Notes under the pieces: generated by a model
The model's input: the letters and a program-made list of their open reading frames with translations, nothing else
Told to the model about the DNA's origin: nothing
Database searches by the model: none
Assembly (NCBI GenBank): GCA_947628785.1
Contig: CANRBE010000005.1
Span: 1-34,333 of the forward strand
Direction of reading: 5' to 3'
From: an uncultured Bacilli bacterium
Lineage (GTDB): Bacteria > Bacillota_I > Bacilli_A > RF39 > UBA660
DNA: 34,333 bases
Translations under genes and position numbers: made by a program
Part shown: piece by piece, positions 8,488 to 16,788 of the stretch
Numbering within the stretch: the stretch's first letter is position 1
Layout of the letters: each line of letters opens with the position of its first letter

Positions 8488-10272
8488 TTAAAATCCACCA
8501 CCACTACCAAATGAGTCTAGTTCTTGTTCTGTCGCTATTACATTTATTTGCATTCTTCTACTTCCACATACAAATAAGGCTTCTCCTTGTTGATATCTTT
8601 TAATACTTTCTCTTTCATTATCATTTAAATCAATCAATAAAGACAAATCTTCAACCGCTTGTTTTTTAAGTCCCATTACTAAATAGTAAGAGGCATTATC
8701 AAAAATAGCTTTTCCTTGAGTTATAACTCCAGGGTCAGAAAAGTCACTTGGTTGTTGTGTAATAATAATAGTACCTGTATTATATTTTCTGCTTCGTCTT
8801 TGAATTTGAGCTAGAAAGTCTGCTCCTAAAGTATTGTTTCCACTTAATAAAACATGAGCTTCATCTACTTCTAGAATGGTGTTAACATTTTTATTTAAAG
8901 TAAGACCCCAAGCATATTTTAAAATATTAAAGAATAAAGCATTTCTTATGTTGGTATCCGCATTCATTAATTCTCTTATGTTAAATACTATAAAAGATGT
9001 TTGAGGGTTAATGGTAGTATGACCATCAAAATAATATTTTAATTCTTTAACTATTGGTCTTATTTTAATTTCCAATTTTTCCATAATATCTCTTTCATGT
9101 GTTTTTTCAGTCATAGATGCTATACGACCTTTAATAGTTGCATAAACGTCTTTAAAAGTTGGATAATCTTGAGATGTAAATTTAGTAAAATCTGTATCAA
9201 AGTTCATACCAAATCTACGGTATGTTTCTTGTAATACTTCACTAAACATATTTAAAACATCTTCTTCAATATGAGGGTCATAATATTTCATAAAAGCTTT
9301 AACATTTTGTAAAGTTCTAGTCATAACTGTATAACCAAGTCCCTGTTCTCTTTCTTCTTCATCTGCATCTAAAATAATCTCTAAAGGGTTTACCATTCCA
9401 AAATCTCCACCCTTTCCTAAATCGATAAAATCACCATTATAAAGTCTAGTCATTTGTTCAAGTTCACCTTCTGGATCAATTATAACTAACTGGCAATTAT
9501 TACGAATATGAGTTCTTAATAGTATTTTAGCCGCAGTTGACTTTCCACTACCAGATGTACCAAGTATAATCATATTGGCATTATTCCGATTGTGTTCTTT
9601 TCTTATTTGATACAAAAATTGATTGAATAAAATTACACCGCCTGAAAAATCAACTCCAAGTAAGGTTGATAAACCAGGGTCTTTAATACTATCAAAAATA
9701 AAAGGATACATAGCCGCAATGGTTGGGGCTGGTATTGGAGTTCCAATTCTTTTTTCCAAGTCTTGAGATGGGAATATAGGTAAGATTGATTTAAGAACTT
9801 GTTCTTGTTCAAAACGTAATGGAAAAGCTCTCATTTCCATAGCTTCTAAATAATTTCTCACTTGCAACTTTTTACTTGTTAGTTCATCTTCTGTATCAGC
9901 TGTAATCATGATGTGCATTTGAAAGTCAAATATTCTTGATTGATTAGCCGCTAACATAGATACAAATTGTTCTAGTGATTCATAATCTAATCTAATTCTT
10001 TCTTGTAAAGTTCTATCTGTTTCTTCTTGATATCTATTTTTTAAATCAACAATTTCTTTATTTAGCATTTTACTTATGGTTGTAAAAGGCATAGGTATAT
10101 GTTTAATAACAACTTTTATACCAGACATACTAGTTAGTGAAGATAAATATCCTGGATTGATATATTTTGGATAAGCAACCACAGTTAAAATTGTGGCATA
10201 TTTATCACTTATAATAAAGTGATTAGATTTAAATTCTAATCCTTTTGGTGCTATTTGACTTTTTATATTCAT
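8488..10272 (-). CDS. VirB4-like ATPase, C-terminal ATPase portion
   Basis: Walker A ILGTSGSGKSTAAK; IDPEGELEQM; TILEVDEAHVLL; IQRRSRKYNTGTIIITQQPSDF typical of VirB4/TraE. Confidence 0.92.
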   Translation of the reverse strand: MNIKSQIAPKGLEFKSNHFIISDKYATILTVVAYPKYINPGYLSSLTSMSGIKVVIKHIPMPFTTISKMLNKEIVDLKNRYQEETDRTLQERIRLDYESLEQFVSMLAANQSRIFDFQMHIMITADTEDELTSKKLQVRNYLEAMEMRAFPLRFEQEQVLKSILPIFPSQDLEKRIGTPIPAPTIAAMYPFIFDSIKDPGLSTLLGVDFSGGVILFNQFLYQIRKEHNRNNANMIILGTSGSGKSTAAKILLRTHIRNNCQLVIIDPEGELEQMTRLYNGDFIDLGKGGDFGMVNPLEIILDADEEEREQGLGYTVMTRTLQNVKAFMKYYDPHIEEDVLNMFSEVLQETYRRFGMNFDTDFTKFTSQDYPTFKDVYATIKGRIASMTEKTHERDIMEKLEIKIRPIVKELKYYFDGHTTINPQTSFIVFNIRELMNADTNIRNALFFNILKYAWGLTLNKNVNTILEVDEAHVLLSGNNTLGADFLAQIQRRSRKYNTGTIIITQQPSDFSDPGVITQGKAIFDNASYYLVMGLKKQAVEDLSLLIDLNDNERESIKRYQQGEALFVCGSRRMQINVIATEQELDSFGSGGGF

Positions 10273-10826
10273 TAACTAATCACCGTCCCAAATGTTGTTG
10301 TTTGTCCCCCATTTAAGAAGTTATCTAGTATAATTCTTAAATCCTCATTAGTAACTTGATGAGAATTTAAACCTGAATTGGTAAAACCATTGATTAAATT
10401 ACGAATTCTTTTGTTGATTTTTTCATCACTTTTTTCTTTAAATAGTAAAAAGTATTCAGTATCAACTATGTTGTTATTCATAAACATATTAGCTTTGTTG
10501 ATATCTTCCATAATCATTTTTCTTCTTACTTGATCTTGTACTTGATTGAATAAAAGTTGTAGTTGAGATAGGTATACATTAATATCAACAGGTCTATCAG
10601 CAGCTATAATCCAAAACTCATAATCAATTTGGTTATAAACATTTTTTAAATTGTCAATTATAGCTGATTGTGTCCCATAATCTAAAATAAATATGTTCCT
10701 AGGCATTATTTTAACACCTGATATTTTTTGGTTATTATCCAAAATAATAGTTCCATTAGTTATAGCCTTAACAGGTACAAAATCAGTCGTATATTTACTT
10801 CTTAGTGATTTCATCTTTGTACTCAT
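10272..10826 (-). CDS. VirB4 N-terminal-domain-like protein
   Basis: 184 aa directly upstream of the VirB4 ATPase gene, TAATG overlap; resembles the N-terminal part of single-chain VirB4 proteins. Confidence 0.6.
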   Translation of the reverse strand: MSTKMKSLRSKYTTDFVPVKAITNGTIILDNNQKISGVKIMPRNIFILDYGTQSAIIDNLKNVYNQIDYEFWIIAADRPVDINVYLSQLQLLFNQVQDQVRRKMIMEDINKANMFMNNNIVDTEYFLLFKEKSDEKINKRIRNLINGFTNSGLNSHQVTNEDLRIILDNFLNGGQTTTFGTVIS

Positions 10827-11127
10827 CTGATATACACCATCCTTTCCAAATAAATCTTTGATTTTGGGTTAAAAATGCTAATGCACTCAATATTACTGTC
10901 AGTACATTATGATAATTTGGTACTGGAAATACGAGAAAACCAGTTATTAAAGCTGGACTAATCGATAAAAAGGAAATAGCCAACTCTTGAACTGGTAAAA
11001 TTACTATAAATAATATAGATACACCTATACCACTTCCAAATAAAATTAAATCAAAAGTATTGAATAAACCAAATTTCAACAATGATTTTTTGGAATTGGC
11101 TGGTATTAAAAATCTCCCCATTTTCAT
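10795..11127 (-). CDS. VirB3/PrgI-like small T4SS membrane protein
   Basis: Two TM helices and terminal NQRFIWKGW signature; immediately precedes virB4. Confidence 0.7.
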   Translation of the reverse strand: MKMGRFLIPANSKKSLLKFGLFNTFDLILFGSGIGVSILFIVILPVQELAISFLSISPALITGFLVFPVPNYHNVLTVILSALAFLTQNQRFIWKGWCISDEYKDEITKK

Positions 11128-11135
11128 TCTCCTTT

Positions 11136-11579
11136 CTATCTTCTTTTTTGATATTCGGAGTATATATTTATTTTTCTATCTAACTCTTTGATTTGGTTTT
11201 CTGCTTCTTTTAAATATACTAAGTTAGAATAGATGTTTATAAATTCTTGTTCACTAAATATATCTCCTTTTATTCTTTTAAATTTGTCATAAGCAGTAGG
11301 TAATTCTCCATATGGTAAAATACGATTACCAGATGAATCTACTCTTAATTTAACAATATCTTCATATTCATTTTTTCTATCCATATAGTTATTTTTTAAA
11401 TAAGCTATTTGCATTGTAATTCTATTTACTTCGGTTTGATATAAATTTTTTTTACGGTATAAATAATCTATATCGTTTTGTAGTACTGATGTTGTTCCAT
11501 CTTCTTGAACAATACCAAATATTTCTGATATTCTATTTTTTAATCTGCTATGATATGGATATCTTTCAAAAGGGTTCAT
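11136..11579 (-). CDS. Stand-alone coiled-coil protein homologous to the C-terminal domain of the adjacent VirB6-like protein
   Basis: FGIVQEDGTTS...FINIYSNLVYLKEAENQIKELDRKI aligns with FGIKNESGTTS...FNNIYSNVVSLANVEDNIADIKRQI in the next upstream gene. Confidence 0.8.
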   Translation of the reverse strand: MNPFERYPYHSRLKNRISEIFGIVQEDGTTSVLQNDIDYLYRKKNLYQTEVNRITMQIAYLKNNYMDRKNEYEDIVKLRVDSSGNRILPYGELPTAYDKFKRIKGDIFSEQEFINIYSNLVYLKEAENQIKELDRKINIYSEYQKRR

Positions 11580-11581
11580 AT

Positions 11582-13804
11582 TTATACCTTCTTCTTAACA
11601 GATTCTTGTTCTTTGATTTGTCTTTTGATATCAGCAATATTATCTTCAACATTAGCTAAACTTACAACGTTTGAATAAATGTTATTAAAATCATTTTGTC
11701 CTAGAGTACCACCTTGTCTAGCATATTCAGCAAAAGCTTGTCCCATTTCTCTTCCAAAAGCAGCATATTTTCCTTCATCACTTAAGCTAACAATTCTATT
11801 ATATTCAGCTTGATTATTAGCATATGCTTGACCTAACACTGCCATTTGTTGACTTAAACGTTGTTGTTCTGCTGTATATCTAGTTAATGAATCATTCAAT
11901 TTTTTGATTTCTTTATTAGCTAAACTAGTTGTACCAGATTCATTTTTAATTCCAAATACATCCGTTACTTTATCTTCAATATCCGTTCTAACACTACGTT
12001 TTTCTCTGTCGTTTCTTTCTTTACTAGCTTTTTCAATAGCACCAACTCCAGCTTTAGCTGTACCAAGTAAACCTTTAGCTTTATTTCCATCTCTAGCTCC
12101 AAAATAAGCTCCTTTAGCAGTAGTACCTAATGTACTTATAACTTTATGTTTATATAATCTGTTATCTTGCAATTTCTTTAAAGCTTCTCTATTTGTTTTT
12201 AAGTCATCCAGAGCAGCTGAACGTGCTGCATAAGCTTTATCATATTTTGCTTTTGCAGCATCAGCTTTACTTTGAAAAGAGTTCTGCATACTTAAATATT
12301 TAGCCTTGTCATCTCCAGATGATATAGCAGCTTTTCTTTTATAATAGTCTGCCTGTTTTTGAAATGCCTGTTGATATTTTGCTGCATTTTGATAAATTTG
12401 TCTCTGCCTTGCACTTTCTAATTTATTTTCTGCTATTTTATCTTGTTTTTCAGCTATTTTTTTTCTATTTTGATTCAAATACCATAAGTGACCAGCAGCT
12501 GCTCCAGTTGCTCCTAAAGCTAAAGCCCCCGCACCTTTAGCAGCACCTAAAATTGCTTTTCCACCTAGAGCTTCATTTTCTATTCTCTTAAATGGATTAA
12601 GAGTAAATTTACCATCTAATTTTAATCCTGGCATTAACTCATTTATCAAACTAGGTAATTGTTTAGCAAACATCAAAGCTCCAAGAATTAGTAATAAAAT
12701 TACCCAAGCTTTGTCTTCTTCAAATTCAGCTCCAAAATTTTCAGCAGCTATTATTTGAATTACAAATAAACAGAAGAATAAAGCAGCTAACCTTATAAAT
12801 ACACTTAACCAAGTACTACCAACTTGTTGTAACCATTTTTTAAACATTCCATTTTTAGCTGAATTTGGGTCAATATAAGAAATGATAGGTATTGGTGCTA
12901 TTATCTGTAAGAATCCTAACTTAATTACCCTAATAGCCACATCAAAGCAAAATGATACAAGTACTAATAGTCCAACTATACCAACAATGGTTGATAAAAA
13001 TACTTTATAATCAATCATGTAAACATTTTCAGATTCATCTACTTTATCTTTAATTGCCTCATCAAGAAAACTAGAATCGCCCAAACTATATTCAGCGTGA
13101 TAATTACTTGGAACTAAATACATATCTAAAGTTGCACTTGTATAACTCCGACAATAAAAATCAGGGATTAAAATATCATGGCTAATTCCCACTTTATAAG
13201 GGTCATATGGTTGGAAAAATGGTCTAAACATCATAATGGTTATCAAATCTTCAGTAGAAGCTGCAGTAGCCATTTGATATGTTTTATCCTCATTTTCATT
13301 TTCCTCATCTTCTTCAAGATTTGGATCATTTACCTTAGTACACACTGGGGATATATAAAATTTATTTTCTTCCATAATTGTATCAACATTAGAACCCTTT
13401 TGTGATAAGAAAAACTTAGGAATAATTTGATCATCAATTATGGCACTTTGAAAGTCTCTTAATAATGAAAAAGCAAATGGTGCAGCAATAAGCATTACTA
13501 ATGAAATTAGTATATTTTGAATTACCTTAGAAACACCTTTTTGTTTATCTAAAAAGGCATCTGGATTTACTATATAAGTAATAAATGAAAATGTTACTTT
13601 AAATAACATAATCAAACCTAATAAGCTATATACTCTTTGAGAAAAAGTATAAAGAACTTGATTAGAAAAAAGTTGAAAATCAGATAAATATAGTATAACA
13701 CGATATACAACAGTAATGGCTGAATATATGGCTGAATCTAGCATTGCAAAAAAAGACCTAATCGCATCATTTACCCAACCTGAATTTTGTGCTGCTAATA
13801 TCAT
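11582..13804 (-). CDS. VirB6/TrbL-like polytopic membrane protein with long cytoplasmic C-terminal extension
   Basis: Multiple TM helices in first ~400 aa, then Ala/Lys-rich coiled coil and FGIKNESGTTS domain; operon context. Confidence 0.75.
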   Translation of the reverse strand: MILAAQNSGWVNDAIRSFFAMLDSAIYSAITVVYRVILYLSDFQLFSNQVLYTFSQRVYSLLGLIMLFKVTFSFITYIVNPDAFLDKQKGVSKVIQNILISLVMLIAAPFAFSLLRDFQSAIIDDQIIPKFFLSQKGSNVDTIMEENKFYISPVCTKVNDPNLEEDEENENEDKTYQMATAASTEDLITIMMFRPFFQPYDPYKVGISHDILIPDFYCRSYTSATLDMYLVPSNYHAEYSLGDSSFLDEAIKDKVDESENVYMIDYKVFLSTIVGIVGLLVLVSFCFDVAIRVIKLGFLQIIAPIPIISYIDPNSAKNGMFKKWLQQVGSTWLSVFIRLAALFFCLFVIQIIAAENFGAEFEEDKAWVILLLILGALMFAKQLPSLINELMPGLKLDGKFTLNPFKRIENEALGGKAILGAAKGAGALALGATGAAAGHLWYLNQNRKKIAEKQDKIAENKLESARQRQIYQNAAKYQQAFQKQADYYKRKAAISSGDDKAKYLSMQNSFQSKADAAKAKYDKAYAARSAALDDLKTNREALKKLQDNRLYKHKVISTLGTTAKGAYFGARDGNKAKGLLGTAKAGVGAIEKASKERNDREKRSVRTDIEDKVTDVFGIKNESGTTSLANKEIKKLNDSLTRYTAEQQRLSQQMAVLGQAYANNQAEYNRIVSLSDEGKYAAFGREMGQAFAEYARQGGTLGQNDFNNIYSNVVSLANVEDNIADIKRQIKEQESVKKKV

Positions 13805-13887
13805 CTACTTTTCACCTCCACAAATTGTTCTTTTTAACCAAATACATTATATCATAAATAAGAATAATTTATAAAATTTTTTCTATA

Positions 13888-14976
13888 TTAAGCATTGGTA
13901 CAAACTTCTTTACCGCTAGAATCTGTTGATGTATGACATCTATTTCCATCAGGACCAATTTTACTACTACATTCATCGGCACTATAAGCTGAACAGTCAT
14001 TTGTTTTTTCTGCCACTTCTGTATTACCAAAGATACAGAATAATTCATCTGTTTCAATATTATAATCTTTCATTAAACCAGATAAATTTATTATAAAGGT
14101 CAAAACATATGGAACAAATATTATTATAACCCCTACAAATAATCTTTTTAAAAATCTACTACCAGCCTCTTTAAAATATTTTTCTTCACCAGAAAATACA
14201 ATTCCTAAAAAGTCCATTAAACCTAATATAATAACCAAAACTGGAACTCCAAATCTTAAGAATCTAAAAATTTTTTTCATAAGTGGTAAAGTATTTTCCC
14301 CAAATAGACCACATCCTACTAATTCTTTAGAATCGTCATCTAGTTTGGTTGGTAATACTTTTTCATTTACTTCTTTTTGGTTTTTGGCATAATTACCTTT
14401 AACACTTGTTGTTAAATCTTCATTTTCATGTTTGGTAAGACTTAATAAAGTTTCATTATCTAACTTAGGAGTGTTTTCAGAAATAATTTTAGACTTTTGT
14501 TCATCAGTAAATCTGCCTGTTGATAAATATACATTAGTAAAAGAAAAGTCATTTATATCTTGTGAAGTTGGAACTCCTACTGACTTAAGAAAATTCCTTA
14601 TTGCTTCCATAATACTGTTATCTTCTATTTTACCACCCAAAGCAGCCATTGAATAAAGCTTAGGTGGACACTTAGTTTTCTTATTACTTTTTATAAAATT
14701 TTCAGCTGGCAGAAAATCTGTTTTAGTCGAAACACCAGGCATTTCTAAACCACTACTTTTTTCTTTAAATACTCCCTCGGCTTTAAGAGTTCCTTTTTTA
14801 TCAATAGTAACAGTAACAGTATAACTACCAGCGATAAGTTCACCATTAGTTTGATGCCATGCTCCTGTTAAATTGGTACTATATTCACAAGTGGTTTTAC
14901 TAGCCGCTAAAATTTTTGTGTTAAACCCTATAAAACATATTGAAAATATAAATAAATATCTTAAAATTTTTTTCAC
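13888..14976 (-). CDS. Exported protein with C-terminal VirB2-like two-TM module and Cys-rich tail
   Basis: Signal peptide; two-TM core GLMDFLGIVFSGEEKYFKEAGSRFLKRLFVGVIIIFVPYVL parallel to the 16344-16733 protein; five Cys in tail. GTG start after AGGTGAT; ORF track starts at 14985. Confidence 0.6.
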   Translation of the reverse strand: MKKILRYLFIFSICFIGFNTKILAASKTTCEYSTNLTGAWHQTNGELIAGSYTVTVTIDKKGTLKAEGVFKEKSSGLEMPGVSTKTDFLPAENFIKSNKKTKCPPKLYSMAALGGKIEDNSIMEAIRNFLKSVGVPTSQDINDFSFTNVYLSTGRFTDEQKSKIISENTPKLDNETLLSLTKHENEDLTTSVKGNYAKNQKEVNEKVLPTKLDDDSKELVGCGLFGENTLPLMKKIFRFLRFGVPVLVIILGLMDFLGIVFSGEEKYFKEAGSRFLKRLFVGVIIIFVPYVLTFIINLSGLMKDYNIETDELFCIFGNTEVAEKTNDCSAYSADECSSKIGPDGNRCHTSTDSSGKEVCTNA

Positions 14977-15003
14977 AAAAATCACCTATATCTTTTTTGT
15001 TTT

Positions 15004-15032
15004 ATTATATCATTTTTTTTAATTCATGCCAA
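15004..15032 (-). promoter_or_regulatory. Sigma-A type promoter for the T4SS operon
   Basis: Minus strand TTGGCA - 17 nt - TATAAT upstream of the 13888-14976 gene. Confidence 0.65.
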
Positions 15033-15073
15033 CACTTTTAAAAGATAAAAGTATGATAACAACTATTCAAGCT

Positions 15074-15103
15074 ATTGTAACAAATTGTATTTTTTGTTAT
15101 AAT
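15074..15103 (+). promoter_or_regulatory. Promoter (TTGTAA - 17 nt - TATAAT, extended -10 TGTTATAAT) overlaid by an 11-bp dyad
   Basis: ATTGTAACAAA and TTTGTTATAAT are inverted repeats (10/11) separated by 8 nt and span the -35 and -10 boxes. Confidence 0.6.
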
Positions 15104-15120
15104 TAAATCATTAGGAGGAT

Positions 15121-16281
15121 TTGTTTATGAAAGAAAAAATAAGTAAAATCAAATCTAAAATTGACACTAGTAATCCAATGACTCGGAAATTACTTAAAAA
15201 TATTATAATAGCGGCAATAATTGTTTTTGTTGGAATTATAATATTAATAATAGTTAAGTTCTTATTTTTTAGTAGAATATCAGTTACTAAATTGGAAGAA
15301 AGAATGGAAAAGGCTGCCAAGAAGTACTACACTGAATATTCAGAATTGCTGCCAGAAGAAGATAAAGAAAGTGTAACTGTTTCTATTCAAGAATTAGTAA
15401 ATAATAATAACTTAAAAAGTCTAGATAAACTATTAAAAGAAAAAGATGCATCTTGTGAAGGAAATGTTACTGTTACTAGAAATGGTAGTGAATATTTATA
15501 TACACCTTATTTAGAATGTACAGACCTTTATAAAACTAAAAGACTTTATGAAGAGATAATAAATGATAAAAATATTGTCGAAGAAAAATCTGGTTTATAT
15601 CATATTAATAGTAAATATGTATATAGAGGTGATGATGTAAATAACTATTTAAAATTTGCTAATCAAAATTGGAGAATAATAAGTGTTGATGAAGAAGACC
15701 ATTCAATAAGGGTTCTCCAAGAAAAAGGTACTAAACAAAGCTATGTATGGGATGATAGATATAACAGTGATAGAAAAAGCAACATAGGTATAAACGAATA
15801 TGATACTAGTAGAATTAGGGAATCACTAGAAAGCCTATGGCAAGGTGATAAAGTATTTAAAGACAAAGACAAAAAATACATTTTAAATAAACCTTTATGT
15901 ATTGGGGGAAGAAATAACAAAGATACAGATAAAACTGGTACAGTAGAATGTCAAATAACGTATAAAGAATTACCTTTATCATTAATGTTACCAAGTGATT
16001 ATCTAATGGCTAGTTTAGACAGTCAATGTGAAAAAACAGATGACAACAGTTGTAGTAATTATAACTACTTATACAATGATGATGACGATGCATATTATTG
16101 GTCAACAACTCCTTATAAAAGTGATTCTAAAAATGTTTTCTATTTTGGACCAGATCCAGACTTATCAAGTGCTAATCATTCATATAAACTAAAATTTGTA
16201 ATTAATTTGTCACCTGATTCAATTTATTTAAAAGGTGATGGAACCAAAGATAATCCATATATTATTAAACAATTTGATTAA
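15121..16281 (+). CDS. Single-pass membrane protein with extracellular domain, DUF6273-like (tentative)
   Basis: TM IIIAAIIVFVGIIILIIVKFL; YLKFANQNWRIISVDEEDHSIRVLQEKG; several Cys; SD AGGAGG. Confidence 0.65.
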   Translation: MFMKEKISKIKSKIDTSNPMTRKLLKNIIIAAIIVFVGIIILIIVKFLFFSRISVTKLEERMEKAAKKYYTEYSELLPEEDKESVTVSIQELVNNNNLKSLDKLLKEKDASCEGNVTVTRNGSEYLYTPYLECTDLYKTKRLYEEIINDKNIVEEKSGLYHINSKYVYRGDDVNNYLKFANQNWRIISVDEEDHSIRVLQEKGTKQSYVWDDRYNSDRKSNIGINEYDTSRIRESLESLWQGDKVFKDKDKKYILNKPLCIGGRNNKDTDKTGTVECQITYKELPLSLMLPSDYLMASLDSQCEKTDDNSCSNYNYLYNDDDDAYYWSTTPYKSDSKNVFYFGPDPDLSSANHSYKLKFVINLSPDSIYLKGDGTKDNPYIIKQFD

Positions 16282-16305
16282 AAAGAACAATACGTTCTTT
16301 TTTTT
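16281..16305 (+). terminator. Rho-independent terminator after the + strand gene
   Basis: AAAAGAAC-AATAC-GTTCTTTT then T-run. Confidence 0.85.
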
Positions 16306-16318
16306 GAATATTTTTAAA

Positions 16319-16345
16319 CAAAAAAAAATGGATTTTCATCCATTT
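16319..16345 (-). terminator. Rho-independent terminator after the VirB2-like gene
   Basis: Minus: AAATGGAT-GAAA-ATCCATTT followed by Ts; overlaps the stop codon. Confidence 0.8.
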
Positions 16346-16733
16346 ATTCAACCTCTGTAGTACCACCTTTACTACAACCTTTATTATTAATAAAGCAGTT
16401 AATACATTCAGATATTTGATTACCATCTACAGTATCATCATCATTTGCATTCTCTCCTGCTTGTGCCAAAGTACTGAACACAAATTGAACAATTGCCACA
16501 ACAAAGAAAATAATTACTGCATAAACAATACGTTTAATTAATTTGCTTTGTGCTTCTTTCATTACTTTATCATCATTTGACATAACAGCTTTAGCCAAAT
16601 CAATCATTCCAAAAGCTATCAAAATAATTGGTATAATTATTTTTACTAATGAAACAACTAAATGAGTAAATGCTGGTACAATCGGATCAATATTAATACT
16701 AGTACAGTCTAGTATGTTAATTAAATCTAACAT
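16344..16733 (-). CDS. VirB2-like two-TM protein, candidate T4SS pilin or channel subunit
   Basis: 129 aa, two TMs, loop MSNDDKVMKEAQSKLIKR, Cys-containing C-terminus; SD AGGAGG; flanked by T4SS genes. Confidence 0.65.
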   Translation of the reverse strand: MLDLINILDCTSINIDPIVPAFTHLVVSLVKIIIPIILIAFGMIDLAKAVMSNDDKVMKEAQSKLIKRIVYAVIIFFVVAIVQFVFSTLAQAGENANDDDTVDGNQISECINCFINNKGCSKGGTTEVE

Positions 16734-16759
16734 AATTTAAACCTCCTTAATCTAATTAG

Positions 16760-16788
16760 ATTATACTTGAAAACCAAGTATTTGTCAA
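16760..16788 (-). promoter_or_regulatory. Perfect-consensus sigma-A promoter for the VirB2-like gene
   Basis: Minus strand TTGACA - 17 nt - TATAAT. The -35 overlaps the TGA stop of the upstream TadZ-like gene. Confidence 0.85.

Noticed and set aside
11904-12107. Plus-strand ORF opposite VirB6
   Set aside because: Antisense of an Ala-rich coding region.
13178-13405. Plus-strand ORF opposite VirB6
   Set aside because: Antisense, no SD or recognisable domain.
13869-14057. Minus-strand ORF overlapping the VirB2-like exported gene
   Set aside because: Out-of-frame overlap with a better supported CDS.
14432-14656. Plus-strand ORF opposite the exported VirB2-like gene
   Set aside because: Antisense artefact.
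482-14985. Interpretation as a standard ICE/Tn916-like conjugative element
   Set aside because: No relaxase, integrase, excisionase, replication or oriT-like feature recognised, and no flanking repeats seen; cannot be excluded beyond the window.
15111-15320. Minus-strand ORF opposite the 15121 gene
   Set aside because: Antisense of the TM region; no promoter or SD.
16785-16787. Possible use of TGA as tryptophan (Mycoplasma code)
   Set aside because: The TadZ-like gene ends at TGA inside the next gene's -35 box, and Trp residues in checked genes use TGG, so the standard bacterial code fits.
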